This document shows positions 1 to 7,690 of a stretch of DNA of 46,714 nt, in pieces (within the stretch, counting starts at the first letter, position 1; each line of letters starts with the position of its first letter). Made by a program: the position numbers and the translations under genes. The notes under the pieces are model-generated. The model searched no databases and had not been told where the DNA came from. It saw only the letters and a list, made by a program, of their open reading frames with translations. The DNA is from Halorubrum kocurii JCM 14978. GTDB taxonomy: Archaea; Halobacteriota; Halobacteria; Halobacteriales; Haloferacaceae. The stretch covers positions 11,468 to 58,181 of the forward strand of contig NZ_AOJH01000006.1 in NCBI RefSeq assembly GCF_000337355.1, in the 5' to 3' direction.

Positions 1-30
1 GGCTTCCTCTCCGGCCTACTCGCGTCGCGC

Positions 31-82
31 TTCCGACTGAGCGTCGGAACCCCTCGCTCCTTGAGGCCGGAGGCTCCGCCTC
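31..82. terminator. Two adjacent hairpins at left edge
   Basis: TTCCGAC and GTCGGAA form a perfect 7-base stem at 31-49 with a 5-base loop. A second hairpin at 63-82 pairs GAGGC with GCCTC around an inner GGAG/CTCC stem with one bulged C. They lie upstream of the first complete gene and could end transcription of a gene outside the window. No T-run follows, so the terminator call is tentative. They could equally be a dispersed intergenic repeat. Confidence 0.3.
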
Positions 83-130
83 GAAAACTGCTGAACAAGA
101 AATATTTGACGCTCCCTATAGATTCTACTC

Positions 131-1183
131 ATGCCTGAATTCCTCACTCCACCCCCTGTCGAACCAGGTGATCAGGTCGCGGTTGTCGCACCGGCATCAA
201 ACGCACCCGAGTCCGCGCGCTTCATCTACGAACTCGGTCTTGAACGAATGCGCGACGTGTTCGACCTTGATCCGGTTGAGTATCCGACTGCGACTGCGGA
301 CCCGGAGTGGCTTGCAGACAATCCAGAGGCACGCGCCGAAGAGGTTATGGACGCCTTCCGTGACCCGGACATCTCGGCCGTGATCGCGAATATCGGAGGC
401 CACGACCAGATCACGATCCTCCCGTATCTCGATGGGGACGTCCTCCGCGAACACCCGACGCGATTCTACGGGTACTCTGACAACACGAATCTGGCCCTGT
501 TTCTCTGGAACCACGGGATCGTTTCGTACTACGGTGGATCGACACTGCTGGAATACGCGATGGACGGCGAGATGTTTGAGTACACCGAGGAGTACCTCCG
601 GCGTGTGCTCTTCGAGGATTCTGTCGGTGAGTGGACCGAATCAGAGGTGTTCACCGATGAGGCCGGTGACTGGGAAGACCCGGAGTCAGTCACAACCACG
701 CGCGAGATCGAACGATCTGACGGCAGGATCTGGCGTGGCGGCGACGAGACTGTCGCAGGTCGGATCTGGGGCGGCTGTTATGCAGTCATCGTTGAGCAGT
801 TCCTCGCCGATCGCTACCTGCCCGATCCCGACGCACTGAACGGCACCGTCCTTGCGGTAGAGACGAGCGAACTGGTCCCTGACCCGGCTGTCGTCGGTGC
901 GAACCTCCGGGCACTCGGCGAACGCGGTCTTCTCGAACGATTCGACGGTGTGCTTGTCGGACGCGCCGCCGCACGCTCACACGCTGAAGACCACCCACGA
1001 GAGTGGCGAGTGGGCTATCGAGAGCGCCAACGTGACGCGATTGCTGACGTGCTCGAAACGTACAATCCGAACGCGCCCGTCGTCTTCGATTGCGAGTTCG
1101 GACACACGTATCCGACGTGTCCCATTCCAATCGGCGGTGAGGTCGAAATCGAACCCGCAACCGAATCGATTCGCCTGCCTTGA
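131..1183 (+). CDS. S66 family carboxypeptidase (LdcA/MccF-like)
   Basis: This 350-residue protein has the layout of peptidase family S66. The nucleophile Ser116 sits in a GYSDNT elbow, a Glu lies in VETSE (244 or 247), and His325 lies in FGHT, giving the family's Ser-Glu-His triad. Bacterial relatives cleave the LD-peptide bond of murein tetrapeptides (LdcA) or the C-terminal amide of microcin C7 (MccF). Haloarchaea have no murein, so a peptidyl or MccF-like substrate is more plausible; that is inference. There is no signal peptide, so it should act in the cytoplasm. An AT-rich box (AATATTTG, about 101-108) lies about 25 bases before the ATG, which fits a leaderless transcript. Confidence 0.85.
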   Translation: MPEFLTPPPVEPGDQVAVVAPASNAPESARFIYELGLERMRDVFDLDPVEYPTATADPEWLADNPEARAEEVMDAFRDPDISAVIANIGGHDQITILPYLDGDVLREHPTRFYGYSDNTNLALFLWNHGIVSYYGGSTLLEYAMDGEMFEYTEEYLRRVLFEDSVGEWTESEVFTDEAGDWEDPESVTTTREIERSDGRIWRGGDETVAGRIWGGCYAVIVEQFLADRYLPDPDALNGTVLAVETSELVPDPAVVGANLRALGERGLLERFDGVLVGRAAARSHAEDHPREWRVGYRERQRDAIADVLETYNPNAPVVFDCEFGHTYPTCPIPIGGEVEIEPATESIRLP

Positions 1184-1278
1184 TCGCGGTACAGACACGC
1201 AACATCGGGGTGGACGATATGATATCTCGGAAGCGATATGTGTCAGTTTTATAGCTCGCTGTAACGACAGATTGGATA

Positions 1279-1830
1279 ATGGTGCCGTACGAGGCATTCG
1301 ATCAGGACGTCGAAATCAAGGGTCAGACCGTACTACAGGTTGTCGAGACGGCCATGGGACGGTTCTCCGAGGAATACCGGGACCGGGCAAACGCTGCGCT
1401 TGCCGAGGAAGACATCGTTGATCCCGCCCCCGACGAGTGGTATCGACAACAGGCGTGGTTGAACGCCTTCGAGACAATTGCTGCCGATCTGGAGCCCCAC
1501 GTCCTCGATCGCCTCGGAGAGCAACTTCCGTCGATCGCGGCGTGGCCCAGCGACATCACCTCGGTTCCCGACGCCCTCCGGTCGATCGACGACGCTTACC
1601 AGCGCAACCATCGCGGCGGCGACATCGGTTTCTATCGGTTCACCCAGACGGATGACCAGGTCGGTGAGATAACGTGCCACAACCCGTATCCATGCCCGTT
1701 CGACCGCGGTCTGATCCGCGGCGTCGCTAAGGAGTACGCTCCCGTTGATTCATTCGTGTTCATCGAAGAAACGGGGGCTGGCTGCCGCCGCGAGGGTGAC
1801 GACACGTGCACGTACACAGTTCACTGGTGA
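1279..1830 (+). CDS. V4R-like (4-vinyl reductase-like) domain protein
   Basis: A 183-residue cytoplasmic protein. Its C-terminal third has four cysteines (133, 139, 169, 177) in the arrangement of V4R domains: NPYPCPFDRG near 135-144, then a GAGCRREG/DTCTYTVHW tail. V4R domains bind small ligands or metal in regulators and in BchJ-like proteins. No DNA-binding part is attached here, so it may be a stand-alone sensor or ligand-binding protein. The ligand is unknown. A TTTTATAG box at 1247-1254 lies about 25 bases before the ATG, which fits leaderless transcription. Its 3' end faces the GbsR-like gene, with 16 bases between. Confidence 0.6.
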   Translation: MVPYEAFDQDVEIKGQTVLQVVETAMGRFSEEYRDRANAALAEEDIVDPAPDEWYRQQAWLNAFETIAADLEPHVLDRLGEQLPSIAAWPSDITSVPDALRSIDDAYQRNHRGGDIGFYRFTQTDDQVGEITCHNPYPCPFDRGLIRGVAKEYAPVDSFVFIEETGAGCRREGDDTCTYTVHW

Positions 1831-1846
1831 GTCCGGGGAGCGGCCG

Positions 1847-2359
1847 CTACGACCGTTCGTACGTTTCGAGCGCCTCACGCAACTCCGCCGCGGAGAATTC
1901 GGTAGCAAGTTGAACAATTTCTCTGAGATCCTCATACGTCTCCCGCAGCTCACGGACGCGTTCCCTCTCATGGGGATTGTCCTCAGCTGAGAGTTGATCT
2001 TCGGCCCGGTGGATCGTTCGGAGCGTCGCCTGCATCTCTCGGTGGATGTACTGTTGGAACACGTCCTGAATCGTGAACCACACTTCGCGTTCGGGCTCGA
2101 ACTGTACTCGCCGCCCACCTCCCTCAGAGGACCGTCGGTGGACGAGTCCGATTCGAGTCAGCGTTCGCGTGACGTTACTGACCGTCGATTTCGCATAGCC
2201 CGTGGCGTCCACGAGCTCGGGGATTGAGAGCGGTTCGTCCGCAAAGTACAGCACCCCATAGATGCGGCCGGAGCTCCGGCTCAGTCCGTACACTTCGGCC
2301 GACTGTTCCATCGATTCAATGACCCGCTCGCGGGCGTCTGTCATCTCGTCGCTACTCAT
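1847..2359 (-). CDS. GbsR/MarR-like winged-helix regulator
   Basis: A 170-residue regulator with a winged helix at about residues 25-95 (LSIPELVDATGYAKSTVSNV is the recognition helix region), followed by a long helical, probably dimerising C-terminal half. This is the layout of the haloarchaeal GbsR/MarR-like family, which often controls osmolyte, membrane or export genes. I chose the ATG at 2359; an in-frame GTG two codons upstream (2365) is also possible. It is transcribed divergently from the HTH gene starting at 2500. The 140-base gap between them holds a perfect inverted repeat, so either protein could bind there. Confidence 0.75.
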   Translation of the reverse strand: MSSDEMTDARERVIESMEQSAEVYGLSRSSGRIYGVLYFADEPLSIPELVDATGYAKSTVSNVTRTLTRIGLVHRRSSEGGGRRVQFEPEREVWFTIQDVFQQYIHREMQATLRTIHRAEDQLSAEDNPHERERVRELRETYEDLREIVQLATEFSAAELREALETYERS

Positions 2360-2428
2360 GAGCACTCGTCGTGTCCGCTGTCCTGTTGGAGACCCCGGTG
2401 AACCATATGTATTCGATGAACTCCGTAA

Positions 2429-2473
2429 TTATTAAATTGTTTGATTGGTTTGTTCGGAGTGAGCCGAACAAAC
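2429..2473 (+). promoter_or_regulatory. TATA box plus 26-base palindromic operator
   Basis: A TTATTAAATT box at 2429-2438 is followed by a perfect inverted repeat at 2448-2473. Its arms are GTTTGTTCGG and CCGAACAAAC, 10 bases each, with a 6-base spacer. The repeat covers the expected transcription start for the gene beginning at 2500, the classic position for a repressor site. The likely binders are the gene's own winged-helix product or the divergent GbsR-like protein; that is inference. Confidence 0.6.
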
Positions 2474-2499
2474 AAAACGGACAGCGGTTTACCAAGACA

Positions 2500-2883
2500 A
2501 TGGCAAGCGCCTTTCCACTCCAGCCCTCCGTCGATTACACGCCCCGCGACCGAACCGAGATCGTTATCGGCAGCGACGAGCACTCCCCAGTCCTCCAAGC
2601 ACTGTCGTCTGACACTGCCCAAGAGCTCCTCGACGTTCTCAGTGACGGGCCACGGACAGCCTCGACGATCGCCGACGCCGTCGACACTTCCATCCAAAAC
2701 GCCCAGTACCACCTTGACCGTCTTGCCGAGGCGGGCCTCATCGAGACTGTCGATACGTGGTATTCCTCAAAAGGCAGGGAGATGACCGTCTACGGGTTAG
2801 CTGCTGAAGAGTTCGTCATCCAGTTCAGCGCAAACCGCCACCATTCGAGCCGGGATATTCATGACGCTCTCGAAGACGAGTAG
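2500..2883 (+). CDS. Winged-helix HTH regulator (ArsR-like)
   Basis: A 127-residue protein with an ArsR-type winged helix across about residues 33-105: ALSSDTAQELLDVL helix, ASTIADAVDTS turn, QNAQYHLDRLAEAGL recognition helix, then a basic wing (SSKGREMTVYGL). The reading frame is open upstream to 2371, but that part would run through the AT-rich promoter and palindrome, so the ATG at 2500 is preferred. The gene converges on the DUF3267-type protease gene, with 25 bases between their ends. It probably represses its own promoter through the inverted repeat at 2448-2473. The regulated target is unknown. Confidence 0.7.
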   Translation: MASAFPLQPSVDYTPRDRTEIVIGSDEHSPVLQALSSDTAQELLDVLSDGPRTASTIADAVDTSIQNAQYHLDRLAEAGLIETVDTWYSSKGREMTVYGLAAEEFVIQFSANRHHSSRDIHDALEDE

Positions 2884-2908
2884 CTGGAATTGGTGAAATC
2901 CACTCTTA

Positions 2909-3808
2909 TCAACGTCGTCCGCTCGCTCGGAAATAGGCGTAGCAGATCCCGATGAAGACGCCGAAAGCGAGAATTCCCGTGCCCATCGTGAACTCGATAC
3001 CTCCGTCGGGCGATTGAACGAACTCGAGGATCAACAGCCGGCTATTTGGCACGCCGAGAGTGAATGAATCGAGACCGATCGCAGCCAAGACGAGTGGTGC
3101 CAGGATCCCCCCACAGACGGCGAGGATCACGACGCCGCCTGCGATGCCGACGAGCAGATCCCAGACGACGACGGCCGGGGCGGTCTCGGTTCGCTCGAGC
3201 GACGGTGTGCCGTAGATTTCGAGTCCCGTCCTCGTATCGACCACCGTTACGGACGGAGGATAGCGCATCAGCGTCAATGCCATCCAGAGGTCCCCGACGG
3301 CGCCGCCGGCGTTCAGCGCCAACGGCAGGGCGAGCCATCGCCACTCGAACACGATCATCACCGGGACGCCAACCAATGAGAGCAGCACAAGTGGGGCAAG
3401 TGCGATCGCGATGAACTGATCGCGCGAGAACCGCGTCTCGGTCGTTGCGAACGCGTACGGAAAGACGAAATACGCGACTCCCAGACCGAATCGCGGCTCC
3501 CCGCCGAAGAAACGGATCCCTACGCCGTGACAGAGTTCATGCGGGACGATCACGAGCAATAGCATACCCACGAGAACGACGATTGTGAGTCCGAGGTTCC
3601 ACCACCCCGTATCGGGTGTCACGACCAGTTCCGTTCCAGCCGTATCACCGGTTGACACGTAGTACAACAACAGCAGACCGAAGAGAGCAACCACAAATCC
3701 AAGCATACTGACGACGGTCCACTGGAGGATGAGCGGCCGTGACATTCCGTACTCCGCGATCAGGACGTCGTCTGGCTGGTCTTCGCGCGGGGATTCGCCG
3801 ACAGTCAT
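2909..3808 (-). CDS. DUF3267-like membrane zinc metalloprotease
   Basis: A 299-residue polytopic membrane protein with a zincin motif HELCH at residues 90-94, placed just after a hydrophobic segment (LVGMLLLVIV). This is the layout of DUF3267/site-2-protease-like putative membrane proteases. About six membrane segments can be seen (around 28-50, 72-90, 120-150, 155-185, 205-245 and 275-295). The substrate is unknown. I chose the ATG at 3808 (MTVGESPRED); the frame continues to 3898, but the extra N-terminus is basic and unlike the rest. It is one of five putative proteases or peptidases within 17 kb. Confidence 0.7.
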   Translation of the reverse strand: MTVGESPREDQPDDVLIAEYGMSRPLILQWTVVSMLGFVVALFGLLLLYYVSTGDTAGTELVVTPDTGWWNLGLTIVVLVGMLLLVIVPHELCHGVGIRFFGGEPRFGLGVAYFVFPYAFATTETRFSRDQFIAIALAPLVLLSLVGVPVMIVFEWRWLALPLALNAGGAVGDLWMALTLMRYPPSVTVVDTRTGLEIYGTPSLERTETAPAVVVWDLLVGIAGGVVILAVCGGILAPLVLAAIGLDSFTLGVPNSRLLILEFVQSPDGGIEFTMGTGILAFGVFIGICYAYFRASGRR

Positions 3809-4038
3809 CTTGAGCGTCTGACACCGATTTTTGCTGCCGCTGACAAAGGTGTTGCTCCGGAAGAAGCCTGGTGGCCCAGCAACCGTGGACTCGTGCATTT
3901 AGCTGGGGTTGCGACCGGGGCCCTCAACCTATCTGGATCGTAGTTGGCGTCTCTTCATGCGATAATCGGACTAGGAATCGTCGCATGGTTGGGAAACGAC
4001 GGAGTCACCGATATCTGCTAGCCTGGAACCGAGCCCGT

Positions 4039-4764
4039 CTACTCGGTGGTACTGACCGCGTTAACGACCGACGGGTGGGTGCCCAAGTAGGCGCCGAGGA
4101 CGCTCAGGCCTACCATGTACGCCACGGAGACGATCAGCGAGAATGCCAGGATAGCGAGGATGAACGCCGTCAGCCCAGTGGCACTCCCAAGGAGACTCCA
4201 GGTGACGACCGCGAACACGGTGACAACCGGTAGGCTGGCAAACAGGCCGGTCAGGCCGCCGGTCCGAATGGCACTGTCATTCGATCCGCGGTTGAGGTAG
4301 CCCGAGACTCCGCCACCGATGACGGGAGAGAACGGAACGAACGACGCGACGATAGTGACCATCGCCCCGAGGATGGCATTCCCGGTCGTACTCGGCGATA
4401 CAATCCCGGTCGCGTCGAAGCGGCGTCGCGCGCGGGTCTGGACCCCGAAGAACGCGATACCGGCACCGACCAGCATCACGCCGGTTAGTGTCAAGCTGAC
4501 TCCGCTCCCCCAGATGAAGGCGTAGACCGCGTCGATCAGTTCGGGGTCACTCATCTCCGTCGAGGTAATCCGTCCGGAAGCTACCCAAGACGTGACTCGG
4601 CCAACGTCCGCGAACCCGGCGAGGAGATATCCGGCAGCTCCGAAAACGCCTCCTGCGAGCACGAGAAACAGCGAGATGGCCACATCGAGCGTTCTGCTCA
4701 GCGGCTGCGTCTGCTCGTCACGATTCTGTACGACTGTCTCTTCATCAATTATTGCTGAGGACAT
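4039..4764 (-). CDS. DUF5518-like polytopic membrane protein
   Basis: A 241-residue protein with a short polar N-terminus and about six membrane helices. A glycine-rich GGGVSGYLNRG segment near the middle is followed by a TGGLTGLFASLP stretch, which resembles the haloarchaeal DUF5518 family. No catalytic motif is visible and the function is unknown. The ATG at 4764 is preferred over one at 4791, because the extra residues would overlap the operator part of the promoter. Its promoter (4771-4825) carries the GATACGGC element shared with the ABC and CPBP operons, which ties the gene to that putative regulon. Confidence 0.6.
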   Translation of the reverse strand: MSSAIIDEETVVQNRDEQTQPLSRTLDVAISLFLVLAGGVFGAAGYLLAGFADVGRVTSWVASGRITSTEMSDPELIDAVYAFIWGSGVSLTLTGVMLVGAGIAFFGVQTRARRRFDATGIVSPSTTGNAILGAMVTIVASFVPFSPVIGGGVSGYLNRGSNDSAIRTGGLTGLFASLPVVTVFAVVTWSLLGSATGLTAFILAILAFSLIVSVAYMVGLSVLGAYLGTHPSVVNAVSTTE

Positions 4765-4770
4765 ATCAAT

Positions 4771-4825
4771 AGATACGACCCGTATGGGCACATAGCTCCC
4801 GCCGTATCCATCCGTGTTTTATAAG
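4771..4825 (-). promoter_or_regulatory. GATACGGC-type promoter, copy B (minus strand)
   Basis: Read on the minus strand, CTTATAAAA (4825-4817) is followed by 8 bases (CACGGATG) and then GATACGGC (4808-4801). Downstream there is a palindrome ATACG-ACC-CGTAT (4773-4785). The same TATA-8-GATACGGC layout occurs at 6602-6626 and 10036-10060. The GATACGGC block lies between the TATA box and the expected start site. The downstream CGTAT half-site is one base closer than in the other two copies. Confidence 0.7.
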
Positions 4826-4889
4826 TTAATCCCGAGTTCACACCACCTGCGAATGGATGCAGCGAAAAGGTGTTGCCGTCCGACCGCAT

Positions 4890-4905
4890 ATACGGTAGTT
4901 CGTAT
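4890..4905. promoter_or_regulatory. Palindrome ATACG-N6-CGTAT
   Basis: A perfect 5-base inverted repeat, ATACG gtagtt CGTAT, lies in the gap between the DUF5518-like gene and the membrane protein beginning at 5037. The arms match the ATACG/CGTAT palindrome in the promoter at 4771-4825. It may be another binding site for the same regulator. No convincing TATA box stands beside it, so its role is uncertain. Confidence 0.35.
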
Positions 4906-5036
4906 CAATGCCCGATCCGATTCGTCAAACGGCGTCCGCACGCGGAGACGCAAGGCTTGACCTCACAGCCTGTGGGCATACACCTCCGAATTCGACTCCA
5001 AACGGAGTGGGTCCGTGACAGCCGAGGAGGGTATCG

Positions 5037-5678
5037 ATGGTCCGTAGGCGAGCAAGCGGTAGCAGTGTGTGCCCCTCGACTACGGCGTGGTGCGGAATCA
5101 GTGCGGTCGTGGGTGCATTCTGCTGGATCGCCTCGTCGTTGTTAGAGCCCGTCGTCTTCGGTACCAGACCGTACGATGCGACCGTGCTCGACGTCTTCAG
5201 GCTGCTGGGGTGGACGCTGATGATAAGTGGGGTGATCGGAGTAGCAACCACTTTCGGCAACCAGTACGGGCGAAGTGGCCGAATCGGCCTCGGAGTGGTA
5301 GCTTCCGGCATGGTTCTGATCGCAGGACTGCACGTTCGGGCTGTCATCGTACTGGTGTCGGCCGGCTTCCGGGCAGTCCCCACGACCGGAGAGAACACCC
5401 TGGTTCTCGTTGCTGCGTATGCCGGCTCTACCCTCGTCGTCGTCGGCGCCGGATCGCTCGGAATTGCGCTGTGGAGGGTGTCTCCCCGCCCGACGATCGC
5501 GGCTGTGGTTCTCGTAGTCGCGGCCGTGCTACCACTGGTGGCACTCCTCTCGTCCGGCGTTCTCCCGGCGACGCCGCGAAGGCTGTGGCTACAGTCTGGC
5601 ACTCTCCTCGTGCCCTTTGCAGCCGCCTGGGCGGTGCTCGGCGCCGTGGTTTACCGTCGAGCAGGTCGGCAGGACTGA
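5037..5678 (+). CDS. Six-helix membrane protein of unknown function
   Basis: A 213-residue protein, almost wholly hydrophobic, with about six membrane helices and a short basic N-terminus. The layout resembles DUF998-type haloarchaeal membrane proteins, but no diagnostic motif is visible and I do not assign a family. It is read in the same direction as the Bat-type regulator, 89 bases upstream of it. The pair may be co-transcribed, although the regulator also has its own upstream inverted repeat. Confidence 0.6.
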   Translation: MVRRRASGSSVCPSTTAWCGISAVVGAFCWIASSLLEPVVFGTRPYDATVLDVFRLLGWTLMISGVIGVATTFGNQYGRSGRIGLGVVASGMVLIAGLHVRAVIVLVSAGFRAVPTTGENTLVLVAAYAGSTLVVVGAGSLGIALWRVSPRPTIAAVVLVVAAVLPLVALLSSGVLPATPRRLWLQSGTLLVPFAAAWAVLGAVVYRRAGRQD

Positions 5679-5732
5679 GTCGATCGCCCCGTGGCGACCG
5701 CCTCGGCTCTAGTGGCCCGCCACTGCCTCCCG

Positions 5733-5762
5733 AACAGTTATCCAGTTTCGTTTGGAACTGTT
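5733..5762. promoter_or_regulatory. Inverted repeat before Bat-type regulator
   Basis: AACAGTT (5733-5739) and AACTGTT (5756-5762) form a perfect 7-base inverted repeat with a 16-base spacer. It ends 5 bases before the ATG at 5768. It could be an autoregulatory site for the downstream HTH gene or a stem around its start codon. Only the symmetry is observed; the role is inference. Confidence 0.4.
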
Positions 5763-5767
5763 ACAGT

Positions 5768-6448
5768 ATGAGCGTCTTTGGAGAGTTCCGCGTGCCTCCC
5801 AGAGCCCTCGCTCTCTCAGATACGTTCGATGCTGAGCCGGAGACTGTCATCCAGATCGACCGAGTTGTCGCCTCGGAGATGGAGTCGCTGACCCAGTACT
5901 TCATCGTCTCGGGAGTGTCGAACGCGGCCTTCGAAGAAGCCGCCGCTTTGGACGAGTCGATCGATGCCCTCCAGCAGATCCTCGACGCCGAGCAGGGTAC
6001 GATGTATCGTGCGATATGGGGGGATAGCGTCGAAGCCCTGGTGCAGGAGTACACGGACGAGGGGACATCGATTCTGAAAGCGATGGGTACGGCGGACGGG
6101 TGGGTGCTCCGGATCCGGTTCGATGACCATGCGCTGGTCGGCGCGTTCACCTCCCACCTCCGCGATCGAGGGTTCTCGTTCGAGCTCGTCCGTCTTCACG
6201 AGATGTCCTACGCGCAGACGGGCAGCCAGTTCGGGCTCACCCCGAAACAACACGAGGCGCTAGTAACGGCGTGGCAGATGGGTTTCTTCGAGCTCCCGAG
6301 GGAGACGTCGATGGCGGTCATCGCTAAAGAACTCGATATCACCCCGCAGTCACTCTCCGACCGCCTTCGCCGAGCACAGAACACGCTCATCGGCGATGCG
6401 CTACGCGTGGCTGTACGGACGAGCCAGGTGGGCCCCGGGAACGACTGA
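5768..6448 (+). CDS. Bat-type HTH_10 transcription regulator
   Basis: A 226-residue protein. The C-terminal region (about 157-207) is a typical haloarchaeal bacterio-opsin-activator-like HTH (HTH_10): LTPKQHEAL, then ETSMAVIAKELDIT, then PQSLSDRLRRAQ. The N-terminal part (about 25-140) resembles the partner domain of single-input Bat regulators, which senses an unknown signal. The same frame is open far upstream, but that part overlaps the membrane protein gene in another frame, so the ATG at 5768 is the start. It sits directly upstream of the ABC exporter operon and its GATACGGC promoter, so it is the best local candidate to read that element. Confidence 0.85.
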   Translation: MSVFGEFRVPPRALALSDTFDAEPETVIQIDRVVASEMESLTQYFIVSGVSNAAFEEAAALDESIDALQQILDAEQGTMYRAIWGDSVEALVQEYTDEGTSILKAMGTADGWVLRIRFDDHALVGAFTSHLRDRGFSFELVRLHEMSYAQTGSQFGLTPKQHEALVTAWQMGFFELPRETSMAVIAKELDITPQSLSDRLRRAQNTLIGDALRVAVRTSQVGPGND

Positions 6449-6601
6449 GCTAGCCACCGATCGAACGGTCCGGGATTGACCGCCTCCTCCAGAGAACACA
6501 GGAGCGAGGCAACGACTTCGGTCGTGGGTGGGGGTCAACACCGGCGCTCGCGGATTTTTTCTTCGAGTCTCCGTTACCGATCGAAGTGAGTCCGGCCAGA
6601 G

Positions 6602-6655
6602 TTTATAAAAACCGGATAGATACGGCGAGAGCAATCTTGGGTATCTGACCCGTAT
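6602..6655 (+). promoter_or_regulatory. GATACGGC-type promoter, copy A
   Basis: TTTATAAAA (6602-6610), then ACCGGATA, then GATACGGC (6619-6626), and a CCCGTAT half-site at 6649-6655. ATACGG (6620-6625) and CCGTAT (6650-6655) are exact inverted copies. The distance from GATACGG to CCCGTAT is 30 bases, the same as in copy C at 10036-10089. The expected start site is near 6632, which leaves a leader of about 30 bases before the ATG at 6665. Confidence 0.75.
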
Positions 6656-6664
6656 AAGGCGTCA

Positions 6665-7690
6665 ATGAGTCACACCGATTCACGCTCGGACCCCATTTCT
6701 GATGAGATGGCCATCGAGCTCACCGGATTAAGCAAGCAGTACGGCGACGTAACGGCCCTCAACAGTGTTTCTCTCACGGTTCGAAGGGGAGAGATCTTTG
6801 GCTTCCTCGGCCCCAACGGCGCCGGGAAGTCGACGACAATCGATATCCTCCTCGACTTCGTTCGCCCGACGGCAGGGACGGCCACCGTCCTCGGCTACGA
6901 TGCACAGGACGATTCGATGGCGGTTCGGCAGGCTGTCGGAATTCTCCCCGACGGCTATCACCTCTACGATCGCCTGACGGCCCGGCAGCACCTCGAATTC
7001 GCGATTGCCTCGAAAGGCAGCGACGACGATCCGATCGAACTGCTAGAGCGCGTCGGCATCGCCGACGCCGCCGACCGGAAGGCCGGCGGCTTCTCGAAGG
7101 GGATGAAACAGCGACTCGTCCTCGCGATGGCGCTCGCCGGGTCGCCGGAGCTGCTGATTCTCGACGAGCCGTCGACGGGACTCGACCCGAACGGGGCGCG
7201 CGAGATGCGCGACATCATCCGGGCGGAGCGCAATCGCGGGGCGACGGTGTTCTTCTCCTCGCACATCCTCGAACAGGTCGAGGCGGTCTGTGACCGCGTG
7301 GGAATCCTCCGAAACGGGGAACTGGTGGCCGTCGACACGATTGACGCGCTTCGGGACGCCCTGGGGACCGACACTCGACTGGTCCTCACCGTCGAGTCGG
7401 TGACCGACGATATGGTCAACGCGGTCGCTGTCCTTCCGGAGGTGACCGGCGTCCACGCCGACAGTGAGACTCGCCTGACGGTGACGTGCGCGCCGGAGAC
7501 GAAGACGGCCGTCATGCACGCCCTCGAAGCGGCTGGCGGGACCGTCGTCGACTTCGATATCGAGGAGACATCTCTCGAGGAGATGTTCGCGGCCTACACG
7601 ACGGACGACGACACGGCCACGAGCAGCGAAGACGAGGACGACCGCGAACTCGTGGCTCCCTCGGCTGAGAGCGAGGAGGTGCGCGCATGA
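6665..7690 (+). CDS. ABC exporter ATP-binding subunit
   Basis: A 341-residue ABC ATPase with Walker A (GPNGAGKST, 49-57), signature (FSKGMKQ, 143-149), Walker B with catalytic Glu (LLILDEP, 163-169) and a switch His in FFSSHILEQ. It matches the ABC-2/NatA-NosF-type ATPases that energise export or membrane-protein turnover. The C-terminal 100 residues form a small regulatory domain ending in an acidic tail. Its stop overlaps the permease start by 4 bases (ATGA), so the two are translationally coupled. It is a close paralogue of the ATPase at 18578-19573. It is transcribed from the GATACGGC promoter at 6602-6655. Confidence 0.92.
   Translation: MSHTDSRSDPISDEMAIELTGLSKQYGDVTALNSVSLTVRRGEIFGFLGPNGAGKSTTIDILLDFVRPTAGTATVLGYDAQDDSMAVRQAVGILPDGYHLYDRLTARQHLEFAIASKGSDDDPIELLERVGIADAADRKAGGFSKGMKQRLVLAMALAGSPELLILDEPSTGLDPNGAREMRDIIRAERNRGATVFFSSHILEQVEAVCDRVGILRNGELVAVDTIDALRDALGTDTRLVLTVESVTDDMVNAVAVLPEVTGVHADSETRLTVTCAPETKTAVMHALEAAGGTVVDFDIEETSLEEMFAAYTTDDDTATSSEDEDDRELVAPSAESEEVRA

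Noticed and set aside
4870-5145. Plus-strand frame of 91 codons overlapping the start of the membrane protein
   Set aside because: It has no family features and overlaps the better gene at 5037 in another frame.
5069-5767. Long upstream extension of the Bat-type regulator frame
   Set aside because: It runs through the membrane protein gene in another frame and is Arg/Ser-rich; the true start is the ATG at 5768.
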